Assembly (NCBI GenBank): GCA_947650005.1
Contig: CANSTU010000002.1
Coordinates: forward strand, 1 to 64,000
Source of the DNA: an uncultured Lachnospiraceae bacterium
GTDB taxonomy: Bacteria > Bacillota > Clostridia > Lachnospirales > Lachnospiraceae
Direction: 5' to 3'
DNA: 64,000 nucleotides
Positions 24,317 through 32,698 of this stretch are shown piece after piece. A program made the translations under genes and the position numbers. Every line of letters begins with the position of its first letter. The stretch's first letter is position 1. The notes beneath the pieces are model-generated. The model ran no database searches and was not told where the DNA came from. It was given only the letters and a program-made list of their open reading frames with translations.

Positions 24317-25261
24317 CTATACGCCCCGGGCCTGATCCACATTCTCCCTAAACCAGTCGTAGGCCAGCTTCACCCCTTCTTCCAATTCCACTTTATGATT
24401 CCATCCCAAACCATGGAGTTTCGTCACATCCGTCAGTTTCCGCGGCGTTCCGTCCGGCATTTCGGCATTCCATCGGATTTCACCCGTATATCCCACCGTT
24501 TGCTTCACCGTTTCCGCCAACTCACGTATGGTCACTTCCTTTCCCGTCCCGATATTCACATGCTGCTCCCCACTGTAGTTTTCCAGCAGGAAAACACAGG
24601 CGTCCGCCATATCGTCCACGTAGAGGAATTCCCGCAGGGGCGTCCCCGTCCCCCACAGCTCCACACTGGACGCGCCGCTCACCTTTGCCTCATGGAATTT
24701 CCGTATCATAGCGGGAAGTACGTGGCTCCCCTGCAGATCATAGTTGTCATAGGGCCCGTACAGATTGGTGGGCATACAGCTGATGAAATCGTCCCCGAAC
24801 TGCCGCTTATAGAATTTACACATCTCCAGGCCAGCGATCTTGGCGATGGCATAGGCTTCGTTCGTTTCCTCCAGCGGCCCTGTCAGAAGGGCGTCCTCCG
24901 GTATGGGCTGGGGGGCCATCCGGGGATAAATACAGGTGCTCCCCAGGAAAAGCAGTTTTTTGACGCCATAGTCGTGGCTGCTTTTGATCACATTACATTG
25001 GATTTGCATATTTTCATAAGCGAATTCCGCCGGAGCCGTATTGTTGGCATTGATGCCTCCCACCTTAGCCGCTGCCAGGACAACCACATCAGGTTTTTCT
25101 TTTTCAAAAAAATCCCGCACCTGCGCCTGACTGGTCAAATCCAGCTCACGATGGGTTCTTCCGATTATCTTTTCATAACCCTTTGCCTTCAGGCTGCGCA
25201 CAATGGCGCTGCCCACCAGCCCTCTGTGGCCTGCCACATATATTTTATCCGTTTTTTCCAT
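24317..25261 (-). CDS. fcl: GDP-L-fucose synthase
   Basis: A 314-residue short-chain dehydrogenase/reductase: epimerase and NADPH reductase converting GDP-4-keto-6-deoxymannose to GDP-L-fucose. [13 protein letters not shown] is the Rossmann motif; [18 protein letters not shown] and the YAIAK catalytic pair (after ETNEA) are diagnostic. ATG 25261 is immediately preceded by GGGAGCAAGT, the ribosome-site end of an intergenic repeat. It partners with gmd two genes upstream. Confidence 0.96.
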   Translation of the reverse strand: MEKTDKIYVAGHRGLVGSAIVRSLKAKGYEKIIGRTHRELDLTSQAQVRDFFEKEKPDVVVLAAAKVGGINANNTAPAEFAYENMQIQCNVIKSSHDYGVKKLLFLGSTCIYPRMAPQPIPEDALLTGPLEETNEAYAIAKIAGLEMCKFYKRQFGDDFISCMPTNLYGPYDNYDLQGSHVLPAMIRKFHEAKVSGASSVELWGTGTPLREFLYVDDMADACVFLLENYSGEQHVNIGTGKEVTIRELAETVKQTVGYTGEIRWNAEMPDGTPRKLTDVTKLHGLGWNHKVELEEGVKLAYDWFRENVDQARGV

Positions 25262-25339
25262 ACTTGCTCCCATCTGCGTTTACATCGCACACTCAAATCA
25301 AAGTGATCCCATCTGCACGCTTTAGCGCGCAGCCTTAAG
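25262..25339 (-). repeat. partial copies of the intergenic repeat before fcl
   Basis: The minus strand reads TGCGCGCTAAAGCGTGCAGA, TGGGATC, TTTGATTTGAGTGTGCG, then CAGATGGGAGCAAG. The spacer, second stem and ribosome-site parts of the repeat are recognisable; the first long hairpin is missing. Confidence 0.6.
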
Positions 25340-27034
25340 CTATTCTTTTCTCCGAAAACCGTACCGCATCTGCCCGTACTCCCCGCGAAGCTCGATTTCC
25401 TGTATCCAGGGGGAGGAGGGAAATTTATCATAACCGATCTGTCCGCCCTCAGCAGGCACATAGATCGTGATACCGTCCACTTCATAGGTATCGGCCAAAA
25501 ATGTGCCGTAAGGCTGCTGCCTGATATACCAAGGTTCCTTTGCCCGCTCTGCTATGCCGCCCGCCAGATCTATCGTCTTATACGCCAGAAAACCGACGAG
25601 GAGGACTATAAACAGCCTTCTCCCCACCTTTGTGCATCCAGGCCCTCGGCAGTACCAGAATCCCGCCGCCACAGTGGGTAACGCGATTATATATGCATAG
25701 CCGTAACGCACCAGGGGCGCGGAAAACTGCCACGCCAAGTAACAAGCCGCCAGTGCCGCTCCGTATACGAGCCATTCCCCATATCCCGGCGCCCGGTTCT
25801 CCGGTTTCCCATCCGCCCTATGCCTGCCCATCCTCGCCACGGCTCCCATCAGGAAAACAATTCCTGCCGCCGCAGTCAGCGCGCTCATGGCCACCCAAGC
25901 CTTTTCCAGGCCTTTGAGAGAGCGAAACCAGGGAAAAGCCCAACGGAGAAAAGGCATGTCATATCGGTTCACGTCATAGATTCCCCGGGCATATACCTGT
26001 ATTTCCTTGGAATCGAAGTCTGCCAGCCCCTTTCCCATCTTCCAGTCCACAGAGAAAAGATCGATGAAAGTAAAGGGATAGACCAGCCAACCGGAGATCA
26101 GCACATTCCTGATCAGCCAGGGCAGGGCCGTTAAGGAGCCCAAACCGATATAAAGAAGGATTTTCTTCCACTGCCGGTTTTTAAGAAACATTGCAGCCGG
26201 CCTGCATACCAGGAGGCACAGCGCCGCCGTTGACAGCTTCACCGTCACCGCAGCCACAGCCAGCAGACACAGCAGCGCATATGGTTCTGCCTCCTTCTCC
26301 CCCTTCTCCATCAGGTCCAGCCAGGAGATCAGGATATAGAAAACCAGCAGCATGGCGAAATAATCCGTGGCAGGAGACACCATTTCCCCATACAAAACAG
26401 TCAAATAGTAGATTGCACCGCAGCGCAGGAAATCCGATACCGCTATCCTGCGCCCTTTCAAAACCGACAGAAGCGGGACGCATTGAACTGCCACCAACAG
26501 GGCGAAGAACCCCTGGACCGCATGGAGCGGTTCGCGCACAAGCCATTCCAAGCTGTACAGCGCGCAGAGGGAAAGGGCAGAGCTGTTATAAGCAAACCTG
26601 CTGTGCAGGTTACCCAATCCAGGCACAACGCCGTATTCTTCGATCCAGCGAATGGCCTGCGCATGATATAGCCCCGTATCCACATGCATGATGCCCCGGG
26701 AGGTTCCATAAGCCATAGCCACCGCCAGCGCCGCCATGCCTGCCAGCTTTAGCGGGTTCCATCCCATCCACTTTTCCCGACAGAAATCCGCGAGCTGTCC
26801 GCGAAAGCGCACCGCATATAGCAGGCAAGCCGTCGTTAGGATGCCGTTCGCTGCCGCGCCCACCCCGGCAAACAGGCTGAATACTTGGGCGTATACCAGA
26901 AGCGCCGCCAGCCCTGCCATAACTATATCCACCGTGCTCCGGCGCAGGCTGGGGCCAAGGAGTCCGAGCAGAGCAAAGCCTGTCAGAAATGCGGTTATGA
27001 AAATATAGCTCCACGCAAGCAGTACATAAGCCAT
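25340..27034 (-). CDS. large polytopic membrane protein, probable GT-C glycosyltransferase
   Basis: A 564-residue protein with about 12-13 hydrophobic spans and a soluble C-terminal tail of about 70 residues. A conserved-looking loop near residue 117 reads HVDTGLYHAQAIRWIEEYG, followed by GNLHSRFAYNSSALSL; acidic and His residues in the first outside loops recall GT-C enzymes and the LIC_10190-type membrane family. It sits between gmd and fcl, so a fucose-related or repeat-unit transfer role is plausible but unproven. The start follows TAGGAGTAAAATTCG, a ribosome site like that of recD2. Confidence 0.65.
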   Translation of the reverse strand: MAYVLLAWSYIFITAFLTGFALLGLLGPSLRRSTVDIVMAGLAALLVYAQVFSLFAGVGAAANGILTTACLLYAVRFRGQLADFCREKWMGWNPLKLAGMAALAVAMAYGTSRGIMHVDTGLYHAQAIRWIEEYGVVPGLGNLHSRFAYNSSALSLCALYSLEWLVREPLHAVQGFFALLVAVQCVPLLSVLKGRRIAVSDFLRCGAIYYLTVLYGEMVSPATDYFAMLLVFYILISWLDLMEKGEKEAEPYALLCLLAVAAVTVKLSTAALCLLVCRPAAMFLKNRQWKKILLYIGLGSLTALPWLIRNVLISGWLVYPFTFIDLFSVDWKMGKGLADFDSKEIQVYARGIYDVNRYDMPFLRWAFPWFRSLKGLEKAWVAMSALTAAAGIVFLMGAVARMGRHRADGKPENRAPGYGEWLVYGAALAACYLAWQFSAPLVRYGYAYIIALPTVAAGFWYCRGPGCTKVGRRLFIVLLVGFLAYKTIDLAGGIAERAKEPWYIRQQPYGTFLADTYEVDGITIYVPAEGGQIGYDKFPSSPWIQEIELRGEYGQMRYGFRRKE

Positions 27035-27059
27035 CGAATTTTACTCCTACGAGCGCACG

Positions 27060-28124
27060 TCAATTCCTGTTCTTATACTCCTCACAGCCGATTCCCAAAA
27101 CCGACTGCATGTCCGCATCCATCATCATCGCCACGAGCCCTCTGAAATCCACTCTCCGCTTCCAGTTCAGCTCTTTTTCCGCCCTGGAACAGTCGCCCCA
27201 AAGGAACTCCACCTCAGCAGGGCGGTAGAACTCGGGATTGACGTCCACCAGCAGCTTTCCGGTCTGGGCATCATACCCCTTTTCCTTCACGCCGCTGCCT
27301 TCCCAGCGGACAGCGATCCCCACCTGAGCAAAGGCGGCTTCCACGAATTCCCGCACCGTATGGGTTTCATTGGTGGCCAGCACATAGTCTCCCGGCTTAT
27401 CCTGCTGGAGCATCAGCCACATGCCTTCCACATAATCCCCTGCAAAGCCCCAATCCCGTTTGGCATCCATATTTCCCAGAGACAACTTTTCCTGATTTCC
27501 CGCCAGGATATTGGCCACCGCCAGCGTGATCTTGCGCGTGACGAAGTTCTCTCCCCTTCTAGGCGATTCATGATTGAAAAGGATGCCGTTACAGGCAAAC
27601 ATATTATAGGATTCCCTATAATTCACAGTAATCCAGTAGGAATACAACTTCGCCACGCCATAAGGGCTCTTAGGATAGAAGGGCGTCTTCTCGCTCTGGG
27701 GCGCAGTCTCCGGCAGCCCGCCAAACAGCTCCGAAGTGGATGCCTGGTAAAAACGGCAGGGCCCCGCATTGATCCGGATGGCCTCCAGCAGCTTCAAAGT
27801 GCTGATCCCTGTGGCATCCGCGGTATATTCCGGCACCTCAAAGGAAATCCCCACATGGGACTGGGCCGCAAGATTGTATACCTCCGTGGGGCGGATCTCT
27901 GCCATCAGACGCATCAATCCGCTGGAATCCGTGGTATCCGCATAGTGCAGGAAGAACTTCACATGATGATAAGGCGAAGCGAGAAGATGGTCAATCCTGC
28001 TTGTGACGGAAATACTGTGCCTTCTTACCAGCCCGTGCACTTCGTACCCCTTTTCCAACAAAAATTCCGCCAGGTACGAGCCGTCCTGCCCGTTCACACC
28101 TGTTATCAATGCAACATTCCTCAT
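27060..28124 (-). CDS. gmd: GDP-mannose 4,6-dehydratase
   Basis: A 354-residue extended short-chain dehydrogenase/reductase; first committed enzyme of GDP-L-fucose synthesis. [19 protein letters not shown] is the cofactor-binding signature, with [17 protein letters not shown] and the YGVAK pair. [16 protein letters not shown] and [13 protein letters not shown] are diagnostic of Gmd. It is the first gene of the leftward exopolysaccharide operon behind a 17-spaced promoter. Confidence 0.96.
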   Translation of the reverse strand: MRNVALITGVNGQDGSYLAEFLLEKGYEVHGLVRRHSISVTSRIDHLLASPYHHVKFFLHYADTTDSSGLMRLMAEIRPTEVYNLAAQSHVGISFEVPEYTADATGISTLKLLEAIRINAGPCRFYQASTSELFGGLPETAPQSEKTPFYPKSPYGVAKLYSYWITVNYRESYNMFACNGILFNHESPRRGENFVTRKITLAVANILAGNQEKLSLGNMDAKRDWGFAGDYVEGMWLMLQQDKPGDYVLATNETHTVREFVEAAFAQVGIAVRWEGSGVKEKGYDAQTGKLLVDVNPEFYRPAEVEFLWGDCSRAEKELNWKRRVDFRGLVAMMMDADMQSVLGIGCEEYKNRN

Positions 28125-28186
28125 ATGATCATTTTGCTCCTTTCTCTTTCCTCCGTTCCAAGGAGGAGCTTGTGCAGCTTCATGAA

Positions 28187-28215
28187 ACTATACCACGCCG
28201 TTTTTTCTTTTACAA
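28187..28215 (-). promoter_or_regulatory. sigma-A promoter of the gmd operon
   Basis: On the minus strand TTGTAA (28210-28215) and TATAGT (28187-28192) are 17 bases apart, with TG one base before the -10. It faces away from the AraC promoter; only about 30 bases separate the two -35 boxes, so a regulator bound between them could affect both. Confidence 0.7.
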
Positions 28216-28245
28216 TTTACTATCTTGCCCAGAAACAGGACTATA

Positions 28246-28274
28246 TTGCTATCCTCCTCTCTCTACGCTATAAT
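28246..28274 (+). promoter_or_regulatory. sigma-A promoter of the AraC-family gene
   Basis: TTGCTA (28246-28251), 17 bases, TATAAT (28269-28274). The leader is very short: the GAGGAGG ribosome site begins about 10 bases after the -10. Confidence 0.75.
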
Positions 28275-28298
28275 AAAACGGAAAGAGGAGGAAAAACC

Positions 28299-29135
28299 AT
28301 GGCGAAATCATTGTCCGACCGCGTGCTGGCCACGCCATCTTCCTATGCCAGAAAGCACTATCTCTACGTCCAGGAAATCGGCACCCTCACCAGCATGGAG
28401 CCCCATGTGAGCAAGCGGCAGAATCTTAGCTCCTATCTGTTCCTCACGGTCAGGAAGGGTGAAGGCTATCTCACTTATCAGGGCCGCAGACATTTCATCC
28501 AGGCTGGGGACTGCATTTACATCAACTGTCAGAATCAGTATGCCCATGAAAGCACAGCCGAACACCCCTGGACTCTCATGTGGGTACATTTTAATGGGAA
28601 TGGAGCTGACGAATTCTATGAAACCTATCGCCGGCAGGAGCGGGACTTCCTTTTCCGGCCTACGGATACCACCCCCTTCACGGAACGACTGGCCGCACTA
28701 TACGCCCTGATGCACTCCAAGCCCTCCCTCATGGAGCTGTGTGCCCATCGATATCTGACGGATCTGGTTACCCTATGCTTTACGGAAAATAAGCCCGGAC
28801 AGGCAGAAGGCGCATCCCCTTCTCCGAAGCTCATTCAGGTGCGCCAATATCTGGAGGAGCATTATATGGAACGGATCTGCCTGGAAGATCTTTCTACCCT
28901 TTTTTTCATCAGCAAATACCATCTTTCCAGAGAATATAAGAAAAATTATGGCATTACCATTGGAAACGATCTGACCGCCAGGCGCGTTTCTCACGCCAAA
29001 TCCCTGCTGCGGTTCTCCGACAGCCCTGTGGAGGAAATCGCCCTCTTGTGCGGTTTCTCCGAAGCAGGATATTTCATCCGCACTTTTAAGAAGACCGAAG
29101 GTATGACTCCTCTGGAATACCGTCGGAAATGGTGA
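28299..29135 (+). CDS. AraC-family transcriptional regulator with cupin sensor
   Basis: A 278-residue regulator. The N-terminal half is an AraC-type cupin (YLFLTVRKGEGYLTYQG, CIYINCQNQYAHES, WTLMWVHFNG). The C-terminal 100 residues hold two helix-turn-helix units: ICLEDLSTLFFISKYHLSRE and SPVEEIALLCGFSEAGYFIR, ending GMTPLEYRRKW. ATG 28299 has GAGGAGG seven bases upstream; a longer in-frame extension antisense to gmd is spurious. It is divergent from gmd with abutting promoters, so control of the exopolysaccharide operon is the simplest hypothesis. Such regulators usually sense sugars. Confidence 0.93.
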   Translation: MAKSLSDRVLATPSSYARKHYLYVQEIGTLTSMEPHVSKRQNLSSYLFLTVRKGEGYLTYQGRRHFIQAGDCIYINCQNQYAHESTAEHPWTLMWVHFNGNGADEFYETYRRQERDFLFRPTDTTPFTERLAALYALMHSKPSLMELCAHRYLTDLVTLCFTENKPGQAEGASPSPKLIQVRQYLEEHYMERICLEDLSTLFFISKYHLSREYKKNYGITIGNDLTARRVSHAKSLLRFSDSPVEEIALLCGFSEAGYFIRTFKKTEGMTPLEYRRKW

Positions 29136-29333
29136 TGTATCTTTTCCTTCCGCCTGGGGCATCTGCCATATTCCATGGTGTATACCGTGTTTTCCTGCTC
29201 CCAGTTATATAGATTCCGGTAATACACACGGACTTTCTGTTCCGGTATCTTCACGAGGCCAAACCATGTCTCCCGCTCCGCTTCCCCTGCATTCTCCCCC
29301 TATCGCCATCATTCTTATCCGTCCAGGCAGGCA
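29136..29333. other. convergent gap between the AraC gene and rfbD
   Basis: No terminator hairpin stands out in these 198 bases. A minus-strand frame here (about 29254 into the AraC 3' end) has a protein-like start (IPEQKVRVYYRNLYNWEQE) but no ribosome site, and may be a gene remnant. Confidence 0.3.
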
Positions 29334-30179
29334 TCACAGTCCCCTAATATATTCAGCAATGGCATCATGCCAGTCCGCGAACATAAAGTCGGTTGTCAGC
29401 TTGAACATCCGGTTTTCCAGGATGGAATAGGCAGGCCTGGGAGCCGGCGCTCCATATTCCTCCGTACTGATTTCCTCCACCTTCGTCTTCTTTTCCGCCA
29501 AACGGAAAATTTCCTTTGTAAAATCGGCCCAGCTGCAGCTTCCCTCGCAGGTGGCATGGAACAGGCCGTAGTTTTCCGTGAACAAAAGCGCCCCGATGGC
29601 CTTAGCCAGTTCCGCGGCACTGGTGGGCGAGCCCACCTGATCATTCACCACGCGGATCTTATCATTGGTCTCCGACAGCCGGAGCATCGTCTTCACAAAA
29701 TTTTTCCCGTCTCCATACAGCCACGCGGTACGCAAGATGAAATACCGATCCGCAAAGTCCTTGACAAATTCTTCACCCGCCAGCTTAGTGGAACCATAAG
29801 CGCTGCAAGGATCGGGCTTGTCCGTTTCCACATAGGGATTTTCCCTGTTTTTCCCGTCGAATACATAATCCGTGGAGATATGCATCAACTTCGCTCCCGT
29901 CTCCCTGGCGGCAATGCCCAGATTCCTCGCCCCGATGGCATTGATCCGAAACGCATTGTCATAGTCTGTCTCACAGCCGTCCACATTCGTATGCGCCGCA
30001 CAGTTAATGATCGCATACGGCTTTACCTCCCTGGCCAGCTCCATCACGCGGTCAATACTGGTAATATCCAGCTCACCCACATCCGTATTCACAAAACTGA
30101 TATCCGACGCGCCCTTATAAAATTCGTTTACGGCCCTTCCAAGTTGGCCGTTGCAGCCGGTTACAATAATTTTTTTCAT
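29334..30179 (-). CDS. rfbD: dTDP-4-dehydrorhamnose reductase
   Basis: A 281-residue NAD(P)H-dependent reductase for the last step of dTDP-L-rhamnose synthesis. VTGCNGQLGRAV (cofactor loop), INCAAHTNVDGCE, HISTDYVFDG and YGSTKLAGE (catalytic Tyr-Lys) are the family motifs, and RTAWLYG follows. The other rhamnose genes (rfbA, rfbB, rfbC) are not in the window. It stands alone with its own promoter, convergent to the AraC gene. GGAGG lies in front of the ATG. Confidence 0.94.
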   Translation of the reverse strand: MKKIIVTGCNGQLGRAVNEFYKGASDISFVNTDVGELDITSIDRVMELAREVKPYAIINCAAHTNVDGCETDYDNAFRINAIGARNLGIAARETGAKLMHISTDYVFDGKNRENPYVETDKPDPCSAYGSTKLAGEEFVKDFADRYFILRTAWLYGDGKNFVKTMLRLSETNDKIRVVNDQVGSPTSAAELAKAIGALLFTENYGLFHATCEGSCSWADFTKEIFRLAEKKTKVEEISTEEYGAPAPRPAYSILENRMFKLTTDFMFADWHDAIAEYIRGL

Positions 30180-30217
30180 GGGAAACCTCCACCTTCCTGA
30201 TTATTCCTGTTTTTCTT

Positions 30218-30223
30218 ATTATA
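30218..30223 (-). promoter_or_regulatory. extended -10 promoter of rfbD
   Basis: The minus strand reads TGATATAAT, a perfect TATAAT with TG one base before. The -35 (TAGTAA at 17 bases) is poor, as often seen with extended -10 promoters. Confidence 0.5.
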
Positions 30224-30379
30224 TCACCAGCCCTCTCTTTTTACTACCGCTACTTTGGATTGCCCTAGGACAACGCATAAATGGGGCGGATGGAACTATT
30301 CTTGCGTTTCTCTCGGAATTGCCCGCGCGGCGTCCTGACAGGCATAGGAAAAAGTACTAATACTGAAGCGGCAGAATTT

Positions 30380-30419
30380 AGATTTCGTGAAATCTAGATT
30401 TCCGGAAATCTAGATTTCC
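30380..30419. promoter_or_regulatory. tandem 16-bp palindromes plus half site, candidate operator
   Basis: AGATTTCGTGAAATCT (30380-30395) and AGATTTCCGGAAATCT (30396-30411) are adjacent perfect dyads (central bases apart), followed by a third half site AGATTTCC (30412-30419). They end 10 bases before the -35 of the downstream promoter. The arrangement suits a dimeric regulator binding cooperatively. The regulator is unknown. Confidence 0.6.
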
Positions 30420-30429
30420 TTTTTAGGTA

Positions 30430-30459
30430 GTGACAATTTCTGTCTTTTGGGGCTATAAT
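30430..30459 (+). promoter_or_regulatory. promoter of the YerB-like lipoprotein gene
   Basis: GTGACA (30430-30435) and TATAAT (30454-30459) are 18 bases apart. TGACAA read one base later gives a 17-base spacing. Confidence 0.6.
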
Positions 30460-30533
30460 AAGAATCAGAACACATTTTGTCCCTGCTGCCTGGCTGCCGG
30501 GACTGCCATCATCAGGGAAAGCGAGGATCTGTT

Positions 30534-31697
30534 ATGAGAAAATTAGGCATATTGCTTTTTATAGGGCTTTCATCCACCCTGCTGCTCTTCGGATGCGGCA
30601 AAAAGGAAGAAGAAATACCGGAAGAAACGCCTGCTCCCGTGGAATCCGTGCCCATAGAATCCATTCCGGAGGAAACGGAACCAGAATCAGAACCAGAATC
30701 TGAGCCGGAAGACCTTCCGCCGGAGGAAGGTATGGTGCGCAGCCCTCTCACCAATGAGTGGATCAGCGCAGATATTGCAGACCAGCGTCCGGTGGCCGTC
30801 ATGGTTCCCAACGATTCCTCGGCCCTGCCCCATTATAGTCTTTCCAAGGCGGACATTCTGTATGAATGTCCGGTTGAAATGAATATCACCCGCCTGATGG
30901 CCGTCTTTAAGGATTGGGACACAGATGATATGACCCGGATCGGTAATGTCAGAAGCTGCCGGGATTATTTCGTTTACTGGGCTTTTGAATACGACGCGGT
31001 TTATTTCCATTTCGGAGGCCCCTACTATATTGCCGATGTGATCGAACGCAAGAGCACGAATAATGTAACCGGATGTACCTACGGAGACGGCGGGAAAAAG
31101 GGCATCTATGAAAATGCATATTATCGTTCTTCAGACAGGAAGGCCCCTCAGAACGCCTATTTGAGCGCGGAAGGGATCAACAAGGCCCTGGATGCACTGG
31201 ACATTCCCAGAACCTATCGTTCCGATTATTACCAGCCGGATCATTTTACCTTTGCACCCGCTTCCGCTCCCAATACTTTAGAGCAGTATGGCAACGCGTT
31301 TGCCGTGAAAAAGCTGGACATGTCCTCCTGTTATACCGTGTCCAAAACCTATTTTGAATATAATGAAGCTGATGGCCTGTTCTACCGCTTTGAATATGGC
31401 AAACCTCACGTGGATGCGGGCTTCGACAACGCGCAGCTCGCCTTTAAGAACGTGCTGGTTCAGTTCGCCTACTGTGAGACCCGGGATGACCATGGTTATC
31501 TCGCTTTCCAGGTCCATGATACCCAAAGGGATGGGTACTACTTCACCAACGGAAAGGGAATTCACATCAACTGGAAAAAGGAATCCGATTATGGGGCCAC
31601 GAAGTATTATGACGATAACGGAAACGAGATCCAGCTCAATACAGGGAAAACCATGATCTGTATCGTGAAGGATGGCAGTCAGTTTGGGTATGATTGA
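30534..31697 (+). CDS. DUF3048 (YerB-like) lipoprotein
   Basis: A 387-residue exported lipoprotein. The signal peptide ends in a lipobox LLLFGC with the lipidated Cys at residue 21. A Glu/Pro/Ser-rich spacer (EPESEPESEPE, about residues 25-65) follows, then a DUF3048-type domain: RPVAVMVPNDSSA, DILYECPVEMNITRLMAVF, GNVRSCRDYFVYWA and a C-terminal part with YFTNGKGIHINWKKESD. YerB-type proteins are cell-surface proteins of uncertain function. AGGA lies in front of ATG 30534; an upstream in-frame start was rejected because it would bury the signal peptide. Confidence 0.88.
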   Translation: MRKLGILLFIGLSSTLLLFGCGKKEEEIPEETPAPVESVPIESIPEETEPESEPESEPEDLPPEEGMVRSPLTNEWISADIADQRPVAVMVPNDSSALPHYSLSKADILYECPVEMNITRLMAVFKDWDTDDMTRIGNVRSCRDYFVYWAFEYDAVYFHFGGPYYIADVIERKSTNNVTGCTYGDGGKKGIYENAYYRSSDRKAPQNAYLSAEGINKALDALDIPRTYRSDYYQPDHFTFAPASAPNTLEQYGNAFAVKKLDMSSCYTVSKTYFEYNEADGLFYRFEYGKPHVDAGFDNAQLAFKNVLVQFAYCETRDDHGYLAFQVHDTQRDGYYFTNGKGIHINWKKESDYGATKYYDDNGNEIQLNTGKTMICIVKDGSQFGYD

Positions 31698-31724
31698 GTT
31701 TTTCTTGAAGATATAGAAGGTTGT

Positions 31725-31754
31725 AGCGGCGGTGCGGGAGCATCGCCGCTTTTG
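31725..31754 (+). terminator. rho-independent terminator after the YerB-like gene
   Basis: AGCGGCGGTGC pairs with GCATCGCCGCT (one G-T pair), followed by TTTTGTG. It begins 27 bases after the stop codon. Confidence 0.8.
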
Positions 31755-32032
31755 TGATTGAGGACGCCAGGAACCGAGGAGTGCGCATCCGTTCAGACCA
31801 TCCGGTGCGGCGTCTGGTCCCTTCCCAAAAACGTTTCCCTTCAGTGGACAAGGGGATATCCGGTTTTGCGCCACTAAGTTGCGATTCTGCTGAGCGACAG
31901 TGCCTTGTAGAATCAAAACTTAGTGGTGCAAAACTCCTTCAGACCCTAAGTACCGTATTGGGGTGGCTGGCAAAGCAGCGGAGTGAGGCGTACTGGACGT
32001 ACTCCGATTCTTTCACACAGATGAAGATAAGG
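31755..32032. other. intergenic region with long imperfect inverted repeat
   Basis: Bases 31864-31880 (TTTTGCGCCACTAAGTT) pair with 31917-31933 (one mismatch), and an inner GATTCT/AGAATC extends the stem, giving a roughly 70-base hairpin. No gene is seen. It could be a small non-autonomous element or a structured RNA. Confidence 0.5.
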
Positions 32033-32087
32033 TTGACAAGGGTTATGTGAAGTTATATAATCTATTTATACAATTAAATTATATAAC
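32033..32087 (+). promoter_or_regulatory. consensus promoter and dyad operator of the TetR gene
   Basis: TTGACA (32033-32038) and TATAAT (32056-32061) match consensus perfectly at 17-base spacing. GTTATATAAT (32052-32061) overlaps the -10 and is repeated inverted as ATTATATAAC (32078-32087), an arrangement typical for TetR autorepression. Confidence 0.8.
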
Positions 32088-32109
32088 ATATTTATTTATG
32101 GAGGATTTG

Positions 32110-32670
32110 ATGCCCAAGCAGAAGATTACAAAGGAAATGGTCGTCGATGCCGCTTTTGAACTGGCGAGACGCGACGGGATGGAACAGGTAATGGTGAAGA
32201 ACATCGCACAAGAGTTAAACTGCTCCGTACAGCCGATTTATAGTTACTGTAAGAATATGGATGGGCTGCGCAGAGACGTGGCTGAAAGGGCAAACCGTTT
32301 TGTCAGAGAATATGTAGCCGGATCTGTTTCGTCGGGGGATCTATTTCGTAGTACCGGTCAGGCATATGTCCGGCTGGCCAAAGAGGAACCTCATGTTTTC
32401 AGGATATTTATTCTGCATCAAAGGGACGATATCTCTTCTTTGGAAGAGCTGTACCAGAAAGAGACCAATCCTCATCTTGCTGAGTCCCTGGCTCAAGAGC
32501 TTCGGATCAGTCCGTCCCAGGCAAGGCAGCTGCACATGCATATGCTGATCTACACCATCGGGATCGGGACAATTTTTTCCGTCACCACACCGGGCATTCC
32601 CGCAGAGGAAATCTTCTCGCAGCAGCAGGCCGCCTATGAGGCATTTCTCAAACAAACACTGGATTCATAG
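32110..32670 (+). CDS. TetR-family transcriptional regulator
   Basis: A 186-residue repressor. The N-terminal helix-turn-helix (VVDAAFELARRDGMEQV, MVKNIAQELNCSVQPIYSYCKNMDGLRRDV) is typical. The C-terminal part resembles the WHG-type ligand domain but is not assignable to a ligand. ATG 32110 follows GGAGG. It is 28 bases upstream of the flavodoxin-like gene and shares its strand, so the two are probably one operon repressed through the palindrome at its promoter. Confidence 0.92.
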   Translation: MPKQKITKEMVVDAAFELARRDGMEQVMVKNIAQELNCSVQPIYSYCKNMDGLRRDVAERANRFVREYVAGSVSSGDLFRSTGQAYVRLAKEEPHVFRIFILHQRDDISSLEELYQKETNPHLAESLAQELRISPSQARQLHMHMLIYTIGIGTIFSVTTPGIPAEEIFSQQQAAYEAFLKQTLDS

Positions 32671-32698
32671 CCGTCTAAAACGGCAAAAGGGGAGGCAT

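Larger units (their letters stand above)
30224..30533. other. divergent intergenic region between rfbD and the YerB-like gene
   Basis: About 310 bases holding, from left to right: sequence with no recognisable feature (30224-30379), tandem palindromes (30380-30419), and the lipoprotein promoter (30430-30459). Confidence 0.5.

Noticed and set aside
24236..25306. 356-residue plus-strand frame antisense to fcl
   Set aside because: His/Phe/Ile-rich shadow composition with no family motif; fcl on the other strand is unmistakable.
27360..28298. Long N-terminal extension of the AraC gene on the plus strand
   Set aside because: It is antisense to gmd, lacks a ribosome site, and the promoter and GAGGAGG place the start at 28299.
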